Assembly: GCF_000805335.1 (NCBI RefSeq)
Contig: NZ_KN708638.1
Location: 4,399,603-4,463,602, forward strand
Reading direction: 5' to 3'
Source of the DNA: Streptomyces sp. CT34
Lineage (GTDB): Bacteria; Actinomycetota; Actinomycetes; Streptomycetales; Streptomycetaceae
Length of the DNA: 64,000 bases
Each line of letters opens with the position of its first letter. Positions within the stretch are counted from its first letter, which is position 1. The notes below the pieces were generated by a model. The model searched no databases, was not told the origin of the DNA, and was given only the letters and a program-made list of their open reading frames with translations. Below, piece after piece: positions 48,201 through 55,982 of the stretch. A program made the position numbers and the translations under genes.

Positions 48201-49261
48201 GGTCGATCCCGCCGTCGAACATGGTCGGCCGGATCGGCGCGTTCCGCCCGGACGGCCGGGTGCTCGCCACCGCCGCCACCGACCGCAAGGTCCGGCTGTG
48301 GAACGTGCAGACGCCCAACCGGCCGGTGGCGCTGGGCGAGCCGTTCCTGCCGGGGCGGGCCAACGTGTACAAGCTGGCGTTCTCCCCCGACGGCCGCACC
48401 CTCGCGGTGCGCACCGGAAGCCCCCGCCCCGCCGTGCAGTTGTGGAACATCGGCGACCCGGCCCGGCCGGTCCCCTACGGGCCGCCGCTCCCGCTGCCGA
48501 TCCGCTTCGCGGGCCCCGACACCGTGGCCTTCAGCCCGGACGGCCGCACCCTGGCGACCGCCTACGACGACTACACCGTCCGGTTGTGGAACATCGCCGA
48601 CCCGGCCCGCCCCCGTCCGCTCGGCCCCCTCCTCACCGGCCACAAGGGCTACGTCAACACCCTCGCCTTCAGTCCGGACGGCCGGACCCTGGCCAGCGGC
48701 AGCGCGGACGACATCGTCCGGCTCTGGAACACCGCCGACCCGGCGCACGCCACCCTGCTCGGGGCGCCGCTCACCGGCCACACGGGATCCGTCAACGTGC
48801 TCGCCTTCAGTCCGGACGGCCGGACGCTGGCCAGCGGCAGCGCGGACGACACCGTCCGCCTCTGGAACACCGCCGACCCCGGCAGGACGACCCAGCAGGG
48901 CAAGCCCCTCACCGGCCACACCGAAGAGGTCGTGTCCCTGACGTTCAGCCCGGACGGCCACACCCTGGCGAGCGGCGGCAACGACAACACGGTCCGGTTC
49001 TGGAACGTCGCGGCCCCCGGCCGGGCCACTCCCATCGGCCAGTCCACCGGCCCCCACGCCAAGACGGGCAACTTCCTGTCGTTCAGCCCCCGGAGCCACA
49101 TGCTGGGGGTGTCGAGCGGCGCGGGCACCGTCCGGCTGTGGAGCCTGGACACCGACACGGCGATCCGCCGTATCTGCTCCACCACGCGGGGCGTGCTGAC
49201 GCCGGACAAGTGGCACGAGTATCTGCCGCATCTCCCGTACGAGACCCCGTGCGAAGAGTGA
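45218..49261 (+). CDS. HTH-STAND NTPase-WD40 protein with 14 WD repeats
   Basis: 1347 residues. An N-terminal Streptomyces-type HTH-like region (FAERLALLYKEAGNPPLKQVAEAV...VSVQRISDWRRARNVPAQFAALAAVLHILVP, ~8-85) precedes a novel-STAND NTPase: CPYRGLASYRRQDARWFFGRE, Walker A GASGAGKSS (~183), Walker B VVIVDQFEE (~286) and helical arm to ~590. One membrane helix (~605-625) follows, then 14 WD40 units (~687-1330) ending SPDGRTLASGSADxTVRLWNTADP. Fourteen units suggest two seven-bladed propellers. STAND proteins are signal-dependent oligomerising switches in regulation or phage defence. GTG at 45218 has GGGGAG upstream. Confidence 0.92.
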   Translation: METLSSDSGARTAFAERLALLYKEAGNPPLKQVAEAVVRLQRVDERGRPVRVSVQRISDWRRARNVPAQFAALAAVLHILVPQARRLRPVPVSAGLYDLAQWQRLWERAVAGPAGDRAAPSGQEEERPPADDPAVPGVCPYRGLASYRRQDARWFFGRERSTEALVAQLRAAEKTGGLVMLVGASGAGKSSLLNAGLVPALQNGALDGDGGDGDGPGDDGDRPGREVLQLVPGGDPLAELSRRIPELASVVTAAAERPGTPPDPYAVREATTAWARRDTPSAARPVVIVDQFEEAFTLCSDEAVRRTFIQLLHAACTPDDPGDPAPALVILGIRADFYERCLGYPELADALQHRHMVLGPLTTAELREAVTGPAKAVGLELEPGLAELIAREVSADGPGGAHDAGVLPLLSHALLATWQRRKAGRLTLAGYRAAGGIQGAVAATAERAWSGLDPTGRTAARLLLLRLVRLGEDTQATRRRGTRRQLAEESTDPGKTEESLEALVHARLVTLDAEAVEITHEALLHAWPRLRDWIDEDRNGNLLRQRLEEDGRAWEGSHRDPSLLYRGSRLEQARTWAESAGDTFLTRSAVEFLAASVRLRRRTVLLSRGAVAALVVMAMLAVGSAVVAWQQRDDTVFEQVLAEADRAQYTDPSLSAQLDLVAHRLRPDDRGADNRLISIVNAPLATPLTGHTGAVYLTSFSPNGRLLATASYDRTVRLWDVSDRARPKPLGKPLTGHTSWVTTAVFSPDGKTLASASDDGAIRLWDVRDPYHPHPLGAPLTGHDGTIYLLAFSPDGHTLAAADEDHTVRLWDMADPRRPAPLGAPLTGPTAAVRSVAFSPDGHTLAAGGDDGAIRLWNTADRTDPTPVDTVLTGHTATVHSVAFSPDGRTLASGSADNTLRLWNTADPGHPAALGAPLTAHTGPLWSVAFSPDGNTLAAGSADSTASLWNVSDPAYPSQVGESLAGGSGEMYAVGFSPDGRTLATGSGDSKVRLWSIPPSNMVGRIGAFRPDGRVLATAATDRKVRLWNVQTPNRPVALGEPFLPGRANVYKLAFSPDGRTLAVRTGSPRPAVQLWNIGDPARPVPYGPPLPLPIRFAGPDTVAFSPDGRTLATAYDDYTVRLWNIADPARPRPLGPLLTGHKGYVNTLAFSPDGRTLASGSADDIVRLWNTADPAHATLLGAPLTGHTGSVNVLAFSPDGRTLASGSADDTVRLWNTADPGRTTQQGKPLTGHTEEVVSLTFSPDGHTLASGGNDNTVRFWNVAAPGRATPIGQSTGPHAKTGNFLSFSPRSHMLGVSSGAGTVRLWSLDTDTAIRRICSTTRGVLTPDKWHEYLPHLPYETPCEE
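48655..48900 (+). repeat. Nearly identical WD40 units 11 and 12
   Basis: The ~126-bp units starting near 48655 and 48781 differ at few bases (both encode LAFSPDGRTLASGSADD with VRLWNTADP). This implies recent duplication or gene conversion within the propeller. Confidence 0.75.
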
Positions 49262-49280
49262 TGAATCCGGGGTCCGGCCC

Positions 49281-49316
49281 GGGGTGGAGTTGTGACCCCG
49301 GTCACAACTCCACCCC
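49281..49316 (+). terminator. Long hairpin after the STAND-WD40 gene
   Basis: Perfect 17-bp inverted repeat GGGGTGGAGTTGTGACC (49281-49297) with its complement at 49300-49316 and only 2 nt between, starting 19 bp after the stop codon. Confidence 0.75.
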
Positions 49317-49371
49317 GTAATGCGGCAGCTGACTCCCGCCGCGCGGGCAGCCTTGCTACGCTTGATCACAG

Positions 49372-49414
49372 CCCGATCGCTGGTGCATCCCCCGTCGCCA
49401 GCGATCGGGCGTTT
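49372..49414 (+). terminator. Intrinsic terminator with T-tract
   Basis: CCCGATCGCTGG (49372-49383) and its complement (49398-49409), 14-nt loop, followed by CGTTTTCG. It is 110 bp past the STAND gene and its first hairpin. A TACGCT that could serve as a -10 element lies at about 49357, so a short transcript ending here is possible. Confidence 0.55.
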
Positions 49415-49508
49415 TCGCGCCCGGGCCTGCCCGATGCACCCCTCGCCACCGGCCGTGAGCCCGTGGCCGATCCGCCCCTCTCAAGCGGACTTCTCCGGGC
49501 GTTTCGGG

Positions 49509-50267
49509 TCAATCCACCCCGGGATAGCGCCAGTTGAGGTCGGTGAGCCGGCGCGCCCGCGCCTCCACGACCGCCATACGGGCAGCGCGCTCGGCGGTGT
49601 CGGTATGGGACGCCTGCCCGGTCACCTGCCCGGGCCACTTCCGGTAGAGGAGGCCCACCTCGGCGGAGAACCAGCCGCGGCTGACGGCGTTCAGCGCCAG
49701 GAGCAGCCCGGTGTCCTCGGAAGCGGGGAGGGCCATCCAGCCGCCGAGGGCGAGAAGCAGGTCACGGCGGACGAAGAGGGTCGCCGGATGGACCTGGGCG
49801 AGGAAGTCGTGCGCCGTCCAGAAGTCGAGGACCGCGCCGCGCTCGATCGGGCCGGGCTCCGGGTCGCCGTCGAAGCCGGCGGTGGAGCCGTCGGGCAGGA
49901 GGTCGAGGGCGCGGGAGGTCGCCCAGCCGATACCGCGGTCGCCTTCGAGCGCCGCCAGGTCCCGGGCCAGCGTGCCGGGCGGCAACTGGTCGTCCGCGTC
50001 CAGGACCTTGACGTACTCGCCGTCCGCCTGCGCGAGGGCGATGGTGCGCGCGACGCCCGGACCGCCGGGGCGGCCCTGCCGGAACGTCACCCGTGCGTCG
50101 TCCGGGACGTACGGGGCGACCTCGTCGCTGGTGCCGTCCTCCTGGATCACCCAGTGCCACTCCCACCCGTCGGGGAGTTCCTGCCGGCACAGCGAGGCGT
50201 GGGCGTCCGGCAGAAACCGCGCGGAGGGCGGGTGGACGGCGGTGACGATGATGATGCGCCGGCGCAC
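49509..50267 (-). CDS. Glycosyltransferase family 2 protein
   Basis: 252 residues, soluble GT-A fold: RRIIIVTAVHPPSARFLPDAHASLCRQELPDGWEWHWVIQEDGTSDE at the N-terminus, the nucleotide-sugar/metal motif VKVLDADDQLPPGT (~residues 86-99) and a C-terminal acceptor region. It transfers a sugar from an activated donor; acceptor unknown. GTG at 50265-50267 lies 3 bp after the stop of the GntR gene, so they are one operon. No membrane helix. Confidence 0.85.
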   Translation of the reverse strand: MRRRIIIVTAVHPPSARFLPDAHASLCRQELPDGWEWHWVIQEDGTSDEVAPYVPDDARVTFRQGRPGGPGVARTIALAQADGEYVKVLDADDQLPPGTLARDLAALEGDRGIGWATSRALDLLPDGSTAGFDGDPEPGPIERGAVLDFWTAHDFLAQVHPATLFVRRDLLLALGGWMALPASEDTGLLLALNAVSRGWFSAEVGLLYRKWPGQVTGQASHTDTAERAARMAVVEARARRLTDLNWRYPGVD

Positions 50268-50270
50268 GGC

Positions 50271-51059
50271 TCACCACCTTTCCAGGGGAGTGGTGAACAG
50301 CAGTTCCGTACGGTCGCCGGGCAGGATGACGTCGGTGACGTCCACGACGCGGCCGTCGGTGGCGTACGAGACCTTCCGGAGCACCAGCACGGACGTCCCG
50401 GGCGGCAGCTCCAGCTCCTCGGCCTCCTCGGGCGTCGGCGGGCGGGCGGTGACGCGCTCCTCGACGCGGTCCAGCTCGATTCCGACCGAATGGAACTGGC
50501 TCTGCGTGCCACCGGGCCACGGCTCCTTGGTCTCGTCCAGGAGATCGGGGTTCGGTGCGATCATGTCGCGCACCAGGTAGGAGGTCACCAGGCCGAAGGG
50601 CGCGCTCTCCGAGGCGTGCCGGGTCCGGTAGCTCCGTTCGAGCAGCGCCGCCCCCTCGTGCACGCCGAGCGCCGCGGCGATCTCGGCACGCGCCGGTATC
50701 TCGCGATAACGGGCCCGGAAGACAAGGTCGTTGACCTTCAGCCCGGTGTCGTGCTCGGTGGCACCGGTCAGCGCCCGCCGCGCCACCGGCTCGCGGGCCC
50801 GGTCCTTCTCCCACTGGTGCCGGAGGTTGGTCCGCCGCGCGGGGGTGCGCTCCCGGCGGACGAAGTTGCCGACCCCGTGCCGCTTCTCGATGAGGCCCTC
50901 GTCCCGCAGCGTACGCAGCGCCTCCCGGACGGTCGGCACACTGCGCCCGAACCGCTCGGCGAGCTTCGTCTCCGCCGGCAGCCGGTCACCGGGCCCGAGC
51001 CGACCCGCGCGGATGGCGGTGCGCAGCTCGTCCGCGATCCGCTCGTACGCCACTGCCAT
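50271..51059 (-). CDS. GntR-family regulator with UTRA domain (HutC-like)
   Basis: 262 residues. Winged HTH (YERIADELRTAIRAGRLGPGDRLPAETKLAERFGRSVPTVREALRTLRDEGLIEKRHGVGNFVRR, ~5-68) then a UTRA effector domain (~90-255; HEGAALLERSYRTRHASESAPFGLVTSYLV...ARPPTPEEAEELELPPGTSVLVLRKVSYATDGRVVDVTDVILPGDRTELLF). Start is the ATG at 51057-51059. It leads a two-gene operon with the glycosyltransferase, which it probably regulates with itself. Confidence 0.9.
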   Translation of the reverse strand: MAVAYERIADELRTAIRAGRLGPGDRLPAETKLAERFGRSVPTVREALRTLRDEGLIEKRHGVGNFVRRERTPARRTNLRHQWEKDRAREPVARRALTGATEHDTGLKVNDLVFRARYREIPARAEIAAALGVHEGAALLERSYRTRHASESAPFGLVTSYLVRDMIAPNPDLLDETKEPWPGGTQSQFHSVGIELDRVEERVTARPPTPEEAEELELPPGTSVLVLRKVSYATDGRVVDVTDVILPGDRTELLFTTPLERW

Positions 51060-51091
51060 GAGAACTCACCGTTCCGCTGAATACCTCCAGG

Positions 51092-52615
51092 TTACGAGTC
51101 CTCATGAGGAGTTGCCGACCCGGGGGCCCGCCCCTCCGGGAGAGTTCGCCCCTCCTGGAGAGCTCGCCCCTCCGGGAGAGGGAGCGCGACGACGAAGTGG
51201 GCTCCGGCGGCCGGTGCGGTCTCGCCGAGGGTGAGGGTGCCGTGGTGGTTGTGGGCGATTTCGCGCGCGATGGCCAGGCCGAGGCCGGTACCGCCGCTGG
51301 TGCGGTTGCGGGAGGCGTCGAGGCGGGTGAACCGCTCGAAGATCTTCTCGTGGTGCTCGGCCGGGATGCCGGGGCCGTCGTCGCGGACTTCGACCAGGGC
51401 GGTGGCGGTGGCGGCGTCGGCGGAGACGGTGACCAGGACGCGACCGCGGGCGTGCCGCACGGCGTTGTCGAGGAGGTTGCGCAGCAGCCGTGCCAACTGC
51501 CGTGGATCGCCGTGGACGGTGACGCCGCCGCCCGCCGGGCAGTCGACGCGGACGGAGACGGAGACGGAGACGGAGTCGGGGGCGTGCCGGCGCGCCTGTG
51601 CGGCAGCCTTCCGGGCCAGGGCCGCCAGGTCGACGGGCTGGGCGGTCGACGGTGACCGGTTGTCGAGATCGGCGAGCAGCAGCAGGTCTTCGATGAGCTG
51701 CTCAAGGCGTTCGGTGTCGCCGAGGGCGCCGCGGACGACGTCGGGCCAGTCGGTGCGGTCGGGGTAGTGCAGGGCCACTTCGAGGTCGGCTCGCAGCGCG
51801 GCAAGCGGGGTGCGCAGCTCGTGGGAGGCGTCGGCGGTGAAACGCCGCTGCTGCTCGGCGGCTTGTTCCAGCCGGTCCAGGGTGTCGTTGGTGGTGGCGG
51901 CCAGGCGGGCGATCTCGTCCTGGCGGGGCGGGACGGGGACGCGCAGGCTCAGGTCACGGCTGGTGATCGTGCGCAGGCGCTGCTGGATGACCTCCACCGG
52001 GTGCAGGGCCCGTGAGGTGGTGGTCCAGACGATCAGGGCGACCAGGAGGACGGCCGCGGGCAGGCCGGCGTACAGCACGTGGTCGACGGTGGCGACGGCC
52101 TCCTCGGCGTCCTGGGGGGTGACGAGGATGTGCAGGGTGAGGTTCTCGACGGGGGCGGTCGGCCTGCCGTCGAGCAGGCCAGGGGCGTGGAAGGCCGAGG
52201 TCACCACCCTGAGTTCGCGGCCGGCGAGTTGTTTGCTGCCGGACCGGGCATCGCCGCTCACGCTGCCCATGCGCAGGTCCTGCTCGATGGGGACGGTCGG
52301 TCCCGGCCTCTCAGGGAGCCCGTACAGCGGATCGGGTACGAAAGGCGCCAGGTCGGGGTCGCCTTCGACGAACCGGCCCGCGGGGTCGACGATCACCCAG
52401 GTGTCGGGGCTCTGAAAGAGGGCCTGGGTGTTGCCGTGCTGGTAGCGCTGCTCGATGAGGTCCAGGCTGGCTCTGGCCCGGTTGCGGGTGTCGCCCATCT
52501 TCGACGCGTAGACCTCGTTGCGCAGCCACAGGGCGCCGGCGGTGAAGGCCACGGCGGCGGTGAGGGCCGCGGCCAGGGCGGCGCGGAGGCGGATCGGCAG
52601 GCGCTTACCGAGCAT
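51092..52615 (-). CDS. Sensor histidine kinase
   Basis: 507 residues. TM1 (~10-30) and TM2 (~182-198) flank a ~150-residue extracytoplasmic sensor. HAMP (~199-250), H-box FTADASHELRTPLAALR with His265, and catalytic domain NLLDNAVRHA, VRDDGPGIP, FERF, GGTGLGLAIAREI follow. The C-terminal tail has a repeated (P/Q)EGRxLxEGR segment matching four direct repeats of ~15 bp at 51135-51180. It starts at the ATG 52613-52615 and overlaps the response regulator gene by 11 bp. It phosphorylates that regulator; the stimulus is unknown. Confidence 0.93.
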   Translation of the reverse strand: MLGKRLPIRLRAALAAALTAAVAFTAGALWLRNEVYASKMGDTRNRARASLDLIEQRYQHGNTQALFQSPDTWVIVDPAGRFVEGDPDLAPFVPDPLYGLPERPGPTVPIEQDLRMGSVSGDARSGSKQLAGRELRVVTSAFHAPGLLDGRPTAPVENLTLHILVTPQDAEEAVATVDHVLYAGLPAAVLLVALIVWTTTSRALHPVEVIQQRLRTITSRDLSLRVPVPPRQDEIARLAATTNDTLDRLEQAAEQQRRFTADASHELRTPLAALRADLEVALHYPDRTDWPDVVRGALGDTERLEQLIEDLLLLADLDNRSPSTAQPVDLAALARKAAAQARRHAPDSVSVSVSVRVDCPAGGGVTVHGDPRQLARLLRNLLDNAVRHARGRVLVTVSADAATATALVEVRDDGPGIPAEHHEKIFERFTRLDASRNRTSGGTGLGLAIAREIAHNHHGTLTLGETAPAAGAHFVVALPLPEGRALQEGRTLPEGRAPGSATPHEDS

Positions 52616-53282
52616 CGTCGACCAGCCGGTAGCCGACGCCGCGCACCGTGTGGATGGTGGAGCGGCCGAAGGGGATGTCGATCTTGCGGCGCAGTGCCCT
52701 GATGTGGACGTCGATGATGTTGCTGGCGGCCCGCTGATGGGCGTCCCAGACCTGTTCCAGCAGGTCGGCGCGGCTCACCACTTCTCCGGCCCGGAGTCCG
52801 AGGTAGGCGAGGACGGCGAACTCCTTGGCCGTCAGCTCGATCTCGGTCCCGCCGCGGCGGCACCGGCGGGTGGCCGGGTCGAGGTGCAGGTCTCCGATCT
52901 GGACGGCCGGCTGGCGCACCGGGCCGCCGCGCCGGATCAGAGCCCGTAGCCGGGCCAGCAGCACCACGTAGGAGAACGGCTTGGCCAGGTAGTCGTCGGC
53001 TCCGGTGTCCAGGGCCTCCGCCTCGTCGTACTCGCCGTTCTTGGCGGTGAGCATCAGGATCGGGGTGCGGATGTCCTCGCGTCGCAGCCGGTCGCAGACC
53101 CGGTACCCGTCCAGGCCGGGGAGCATGATGTCCAGGATGATCGCCTGGTAGGGCTGCTGCCGGGCCATCCAGAGGCCGTGGCGGCCGTCATGGCAGACAT
53201 CGACGGCGTAGCCCTCGCTCTCCAGGCCGCGGCGGAGCACGGAAGCCAGCCGCTCCTCGTCCTCGACCACCAGCACGCGCAT
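52605..53282 (-). CDS. OmpR/PhoB-family response regulator
   Basis: 225 residues. Receiver domain (MRVLVVEDEE; phospho-acceptor Asp51 in AIILDIMLPG; Thr79, Lys101 in LAKPFS) and winged-helix DNA-binding domain (ELTAKEFAVLAYLGLRAGEVVSRADLLEQVW...VDVHIRALRRKI...TVRGVGYRLVD). ATG at 53280-53282 preferred; the frame extends upstream without support. It forms an operon with the overlapping kinase and is divergent from a DUF2079 membrane protein, which is a likely target. Confidence 0.94.
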   Translation of the reverse strand: MRVLVVEDEERLASVLRRGLESEGYAVDVCHDGRHGLWMARQQPYQAIILDIMLPGLDGYRVCDRLRREDIRTPILMLTAKNGEYDEAEALDTGADDYLAKPFSYVVLLARLRALIRRGGPVRQPAVQIGDLHLDPATRRCRRGGTEIELTAKEFAVLAYLGLRAGEVVSRADLLEQVWDAHQRAASNIIDVHIRALRRKIDIPFGRSTIHTVRGVGYRLVDDAR

Positions 53283-53402
53283 GCCGCAATCGTGCCACGG
53301 GCGCGTATCCCCACATGAAGATCGCTTCATGCGGCTTCATCGCCGCTTCATGACGGCCGGACGACGGTGGACGCCCCTGTCCGCGTCCCGCAGGAGTGCC
53401 CG

Positions 53403-54818
53403 GTGTCCTCCCCCGCCCCGTCCCGCCCTCGCCCCCGCCCGTACGCGGACCCGGCGCCGCCCCGCGGCGCGGCGGCCCACCGGCGACGCCCCGGCCGCCC
53501 CCACCTGCTCGCGGCACTGTTCTTCGCCGCCTACACCGCGCTGTCGGTCACCAAGCACCTCCAGCTCCGTTCCACCGGCTACGACCTGGGCATCTTCGAG
53601 CAGGCCGTCCGCGCCTACGCCCAGCTGCGCGCCCCCGTCTCCGAACTCAAGGGCGCCGGCTACAACCTCCTCGGCGACCACTTCCACCCGATCCTGGCCA
53701 CCCTCGCCCCGCTCTACCGGCTCTTCCCGACCCCGCTGACCCTGCTCACCGCCCAGGCCGCGCTGCTCGCCCTGTCCGTCGTCCCGGTCACCCGGCTGGC
53801 GATCCGCACCACCACCCCACGGCTCGGCACCGCGATCGGCATCGCCTACGGCCTGTCCTGGGGCCTGCAGAAAGCCGTCGCCTTCGACTTCCACGAGATA
53901 GCCTTCGCGGTCCCGCTGCTCGCCTTCTGCCTGGAGAGCCTGGCGCTGCGCCGCTGGCGCACCGCCGCGGCCTGGGCGCTGCCGCTGGTCCTGGTCAAGG
54001 AAGACCTACCGCTGACCGTCACCGCGATCGGCCTGTACCTCCTGCTGTCCGGCCGCCGCCGACTGGGCACGGCCGTACTGACCTACGGCGTGCTGTCCGG
54101 CCTGCTGATCGTGCTGGTCGTCATCCCGGCCTTCAACCCCGACGGCCACTACGCCTACCTCCACACCGCCACCCAGGCCGCCGGCGATCCGCTCACCCGG
54201 CTGCTCCTGCCGCCGCAGAAACTCGGCACGCTGCTCGCACTGCTCGCCCCGACGGCGTTCCTGGCGCTGCGCTCGCCGCTGATCCTCCTCGCGCTGCCCA
54301 CGCTCGCCTGGCGCTTCTGGTCGACGAACCCGGCCTATTGGGGGCTGGACTACCACTACAGCGCCCTCCTGATGCCCCTCGTCTTCCTCGCCTTCGCCGA
54401 CGCACTGGGCAGGCTGCGCCGACCCCGGCTGGTCACGCGGGCGGTGGCCGTCAGCGTCGCAGCAAGCCTGCTGGCGGTTCCCTTCCTTCCCCTGCGGGAT
54501 CTGGCCGGTCCCGCATGGCGGCCCAGCCCCTGGGCTGTCGCGGCCCGCGAGGTCATGGCCGCCGTACCGGACGGCGCGGAGATCGGAGCCGTCAACTACC
54601 TCGCACCGCAGCTCACTTCGCGGGCCCACGTCTACCGGTTCCCGCAGGTCTTGGACAGCGGCACCAAGCCGGAGTGGCTGCTGGTCAGCGACCCCGCCCG
54701 AGGCGGCATGCCCGACTTCGCATGGGAGTTGCCCCGTCTACCGGAGATTTCTTCACTTGGCTACCGACTGGTCAGGGAGCGATCCGGCATCCAGCTCTAC
54801 CGGCTCGCCGACCGATGA
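53403..54818 (+). CDS. DUF2079 integral membrane protein
   Basis: 471 residues, about 10 membrane helices. The DUF2079 hallmark is STGYDLGIFEQAVRAYAQLRAPVSELKGAGYNLLGDHFHPILATLAPLYRL (~55-105), with FDFHEIAFAVPLLAF and LPLVLVKEDLPLTVTAIGLYLLL. The fold resembles GT-C glycosyltransferases, with an extracytoplasmic C-terminal part. GTG at 53403 has AGGAG six bases upstream. It is divergent from the two-component operon. A cell-envelope role is inferred. Confidence 0.88.
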   Translation: MSSPAPSRPRPRPYADPAPPRGAAAHRRRPGRPHLLAALFFAAYTALSVTKHLQLRSTGYDLGIFEQAVRAYAQLRAPVSELKGAGYNLLGDHFHPILATLAPLYRLFPTPLTLLTAQAALLALSVVPVTRLAIRTTTPRLGTAIGIAYGLSWGLQKAVAFDFHEIAFAVPLLAFCLESLALRRWRTAAAWALPLVLVKEDLPLTVTAIGLYLLLSGRRRLGTAVLTYGVLSGLLIVLVVIPAFNPDGHYAYLHTATQAAGDPLTRLLLPPQKLGTLLALLAPTAFLALRSPLILLALPTLAWRFWSTNPAYWGLDYHYSALLMPLVFLAFADALGRLRRPRLVTRAVAVSVAASLLAVPFLPLRDLAGPAWRPSPWAVAAREVMAAVPDGAEIGAVNYLAPQLTSRAHVYRFPQVLDSGTKPEWLLVSDPARGGMPDFAWELPRLPEISSLGYRLVRERSGIQLYRLADR

Positions 54819-55109
54819 CGGTCGGTTCGCGTGGCGACGGACCCGGGACGCCGCTCCCCATGACACGGACCACAGGGCCAACGCGGCGGGCACGACCGGC
54901 ACTTGGCGCCGCCCTCCGGACACCAGGGACACCCCTCGTCGAAACGCGCGGCACAGCCGGCGGACCCGGCGCCGGGAGGCACGGAGGGGCAGGTCGGTTC
55001 CGGCCGTGCAGCCGTCGAGGATGAAGCCGCGTCGGTCGTCGCCGTGAGCCGGAAGGAGCGACGCGCGGCGGGGCACCGGCCGCAGCGGATGAGGGCGGGG
55101 ACAACGGGC
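54819..55109. other. Gene-free interval
   Basis: About 290 bases after the DUF2079 gene. Several frames are open but Arg/Pro-rich, and none has a ribosome binding site. It may be decayed sequence linked to the remnant at 55110-55463. Confidence 0.4.
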
Positions 55110-55463
55110 GCGCCGGTAAGTCCCCACAAGACGGCCGCCGGCCTTCCGGGCGCCTGTGTGGATGAAGTGCTCGTCCAGGACGCGCTGTTCGATGGCTTCG
55201 CGCTCCGAGGCCAGGCCGGACGGGGCGACGTCCGGATCGGTAACCAGGACGATACGGGGCCGGGCGAGCACGGCGGCGCGGATGGTTTCGGGCCCGGCCT
55301 CGATGCCGTCCAGGGCGCCGGAGGACACGGCGTCCTCGGCGAGGACGAGATCGTGAAGTCCGGTGAAAGCGGAAGGGTTTACGGACGCCGTATCGCGGCG
55401 GGCGGCGGGGAGGGAGAGCGCGCCGTCGCCGGGGTGGGCGACCGCGGCGACCGGTGCATCCCC
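55110..55463 (-). pseudogene. C-terminal remnant of a GT39-like membrane glycosyltransferase
   Basis: The minus strand encodes about 118 residues resembling the soluble C-terminus of actinobacterial GT39-type proteins: AHPGDGALSLPAARRDTASV, NPSAFTGLHDLVLAEDAVSS, then IRAAVLARPRIVLVTDPDV and LDEHFIHTGARKAGGRLVG. The upstream membrane portion and a start codon are missing, and the frame runs on into shadow-like sequence instead of ending. It lies next to another GT-C-fold gene (DUF2079). The family match is from memory of the pattern. Confidence 0.55.
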
Positions 55464-55584
55464 GCGCGCGAGGGCGGGCGGCGCTGCCGGGCGATCCCGG
55501 TCCCGGCCCGGAGCCGACCGGATCGCGACGGGCCGGCGGTGTTCGTACGGGCCCCGGGCGGCGCGGCAGCCTTGTTCGGTAAGC

Positions 55585-55625
55585 CGGTGAGAAGCATATG
55601 TCGACGAGCGGCATATACTGCTCGC
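55585..55625. promoter_or_regulatory. PadR promoter with GCATAT repeats and dyad
   Basis: Two GCATAT elements 17 bp apart (near 55589 and 55606) and a CGAGC...GCTCG inverted repeat overlap just before the PadR start. This AT-richer patch probably holds the autoregulated promoter. Confidence 0.4.
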
Positions 55626-55982
55626 ATGTCTGATCGTTCTGATCGTGCCCTGCAGGAACCCACCCTGCTTCTCCTCACCGCCCTCGCGGACGAGCCCCGC
55701 CATGGATACGCGATCCTTCAGGAGGTCAAGAAGATCTCCGGGGGGCGCGTCACGCTGCGCACCGGCACTCTCTACAGCGCACTGGAACGCCTGCTCAACG
55801 AGGGGCAGATCCAGGTCCACCGAGAGGAGATCGTCAGCGGGCGGCTGCGCCGTACCTACACCCTGGCCCCCGCCGGACGCGCCACACTGGCCTCCGAGGC
55901 CGAGCGCCTCCACGCCACCGCCTCCGAGGCCGAGCGCCGCCTCGGCCTGCACCGCCCCGGCCCGAAGGGGGCCACCGCGTGA
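55626..55982 (+). CDS. PadR-family transcriptional regulator
   Basis: 118 residues. The winged helix reads EPTLLLLTALADEPRHGYAILQEVKKISGGRVTLRTGTLYSALERLLNEGQIQVHREEIVSGRLRRTYTLAPAGRATLASEAERL (residues ~10-95), a standard short PadR. ATG at 55626 directly follows AT-rich promoter sequence. It overlaps the next gene by 4 bp (GTGA), so both are co-translated; PadR regulators paired with a membrane protein are common. Confidence 0.92.
   Translation: MSDRSDRALQEPTLLLLTALADEPRHGYAILQEVKKISGGRVTLRTGTLYSALERLLNEGQIQVHREEIVSGRLRRTYTLAPAGRATLASEAERLHATASEAERRLGLHRPGPKGATA

Noticed and set aside
47278..49200. CRISPR or satellite repeat array
   Set aside because: The ~126-bp periodicity is in frame and encodes WD40 blades.
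46901..49369. 822-codon minus-strand frame opposite the WD40 region
   Set aside because: Repeats in the WD40 DNA keep the antisense frame open; translation is a Val/Gly/Arg shadow.
54797..55129. Cys-rich minus-strand protein (CxxC motifs)
   Set aside because: No ribosome binding site, poor codon use, and it overlaps the glycosyltransferase remnant in another frame; Cys come from GC-rich shadow sequence.
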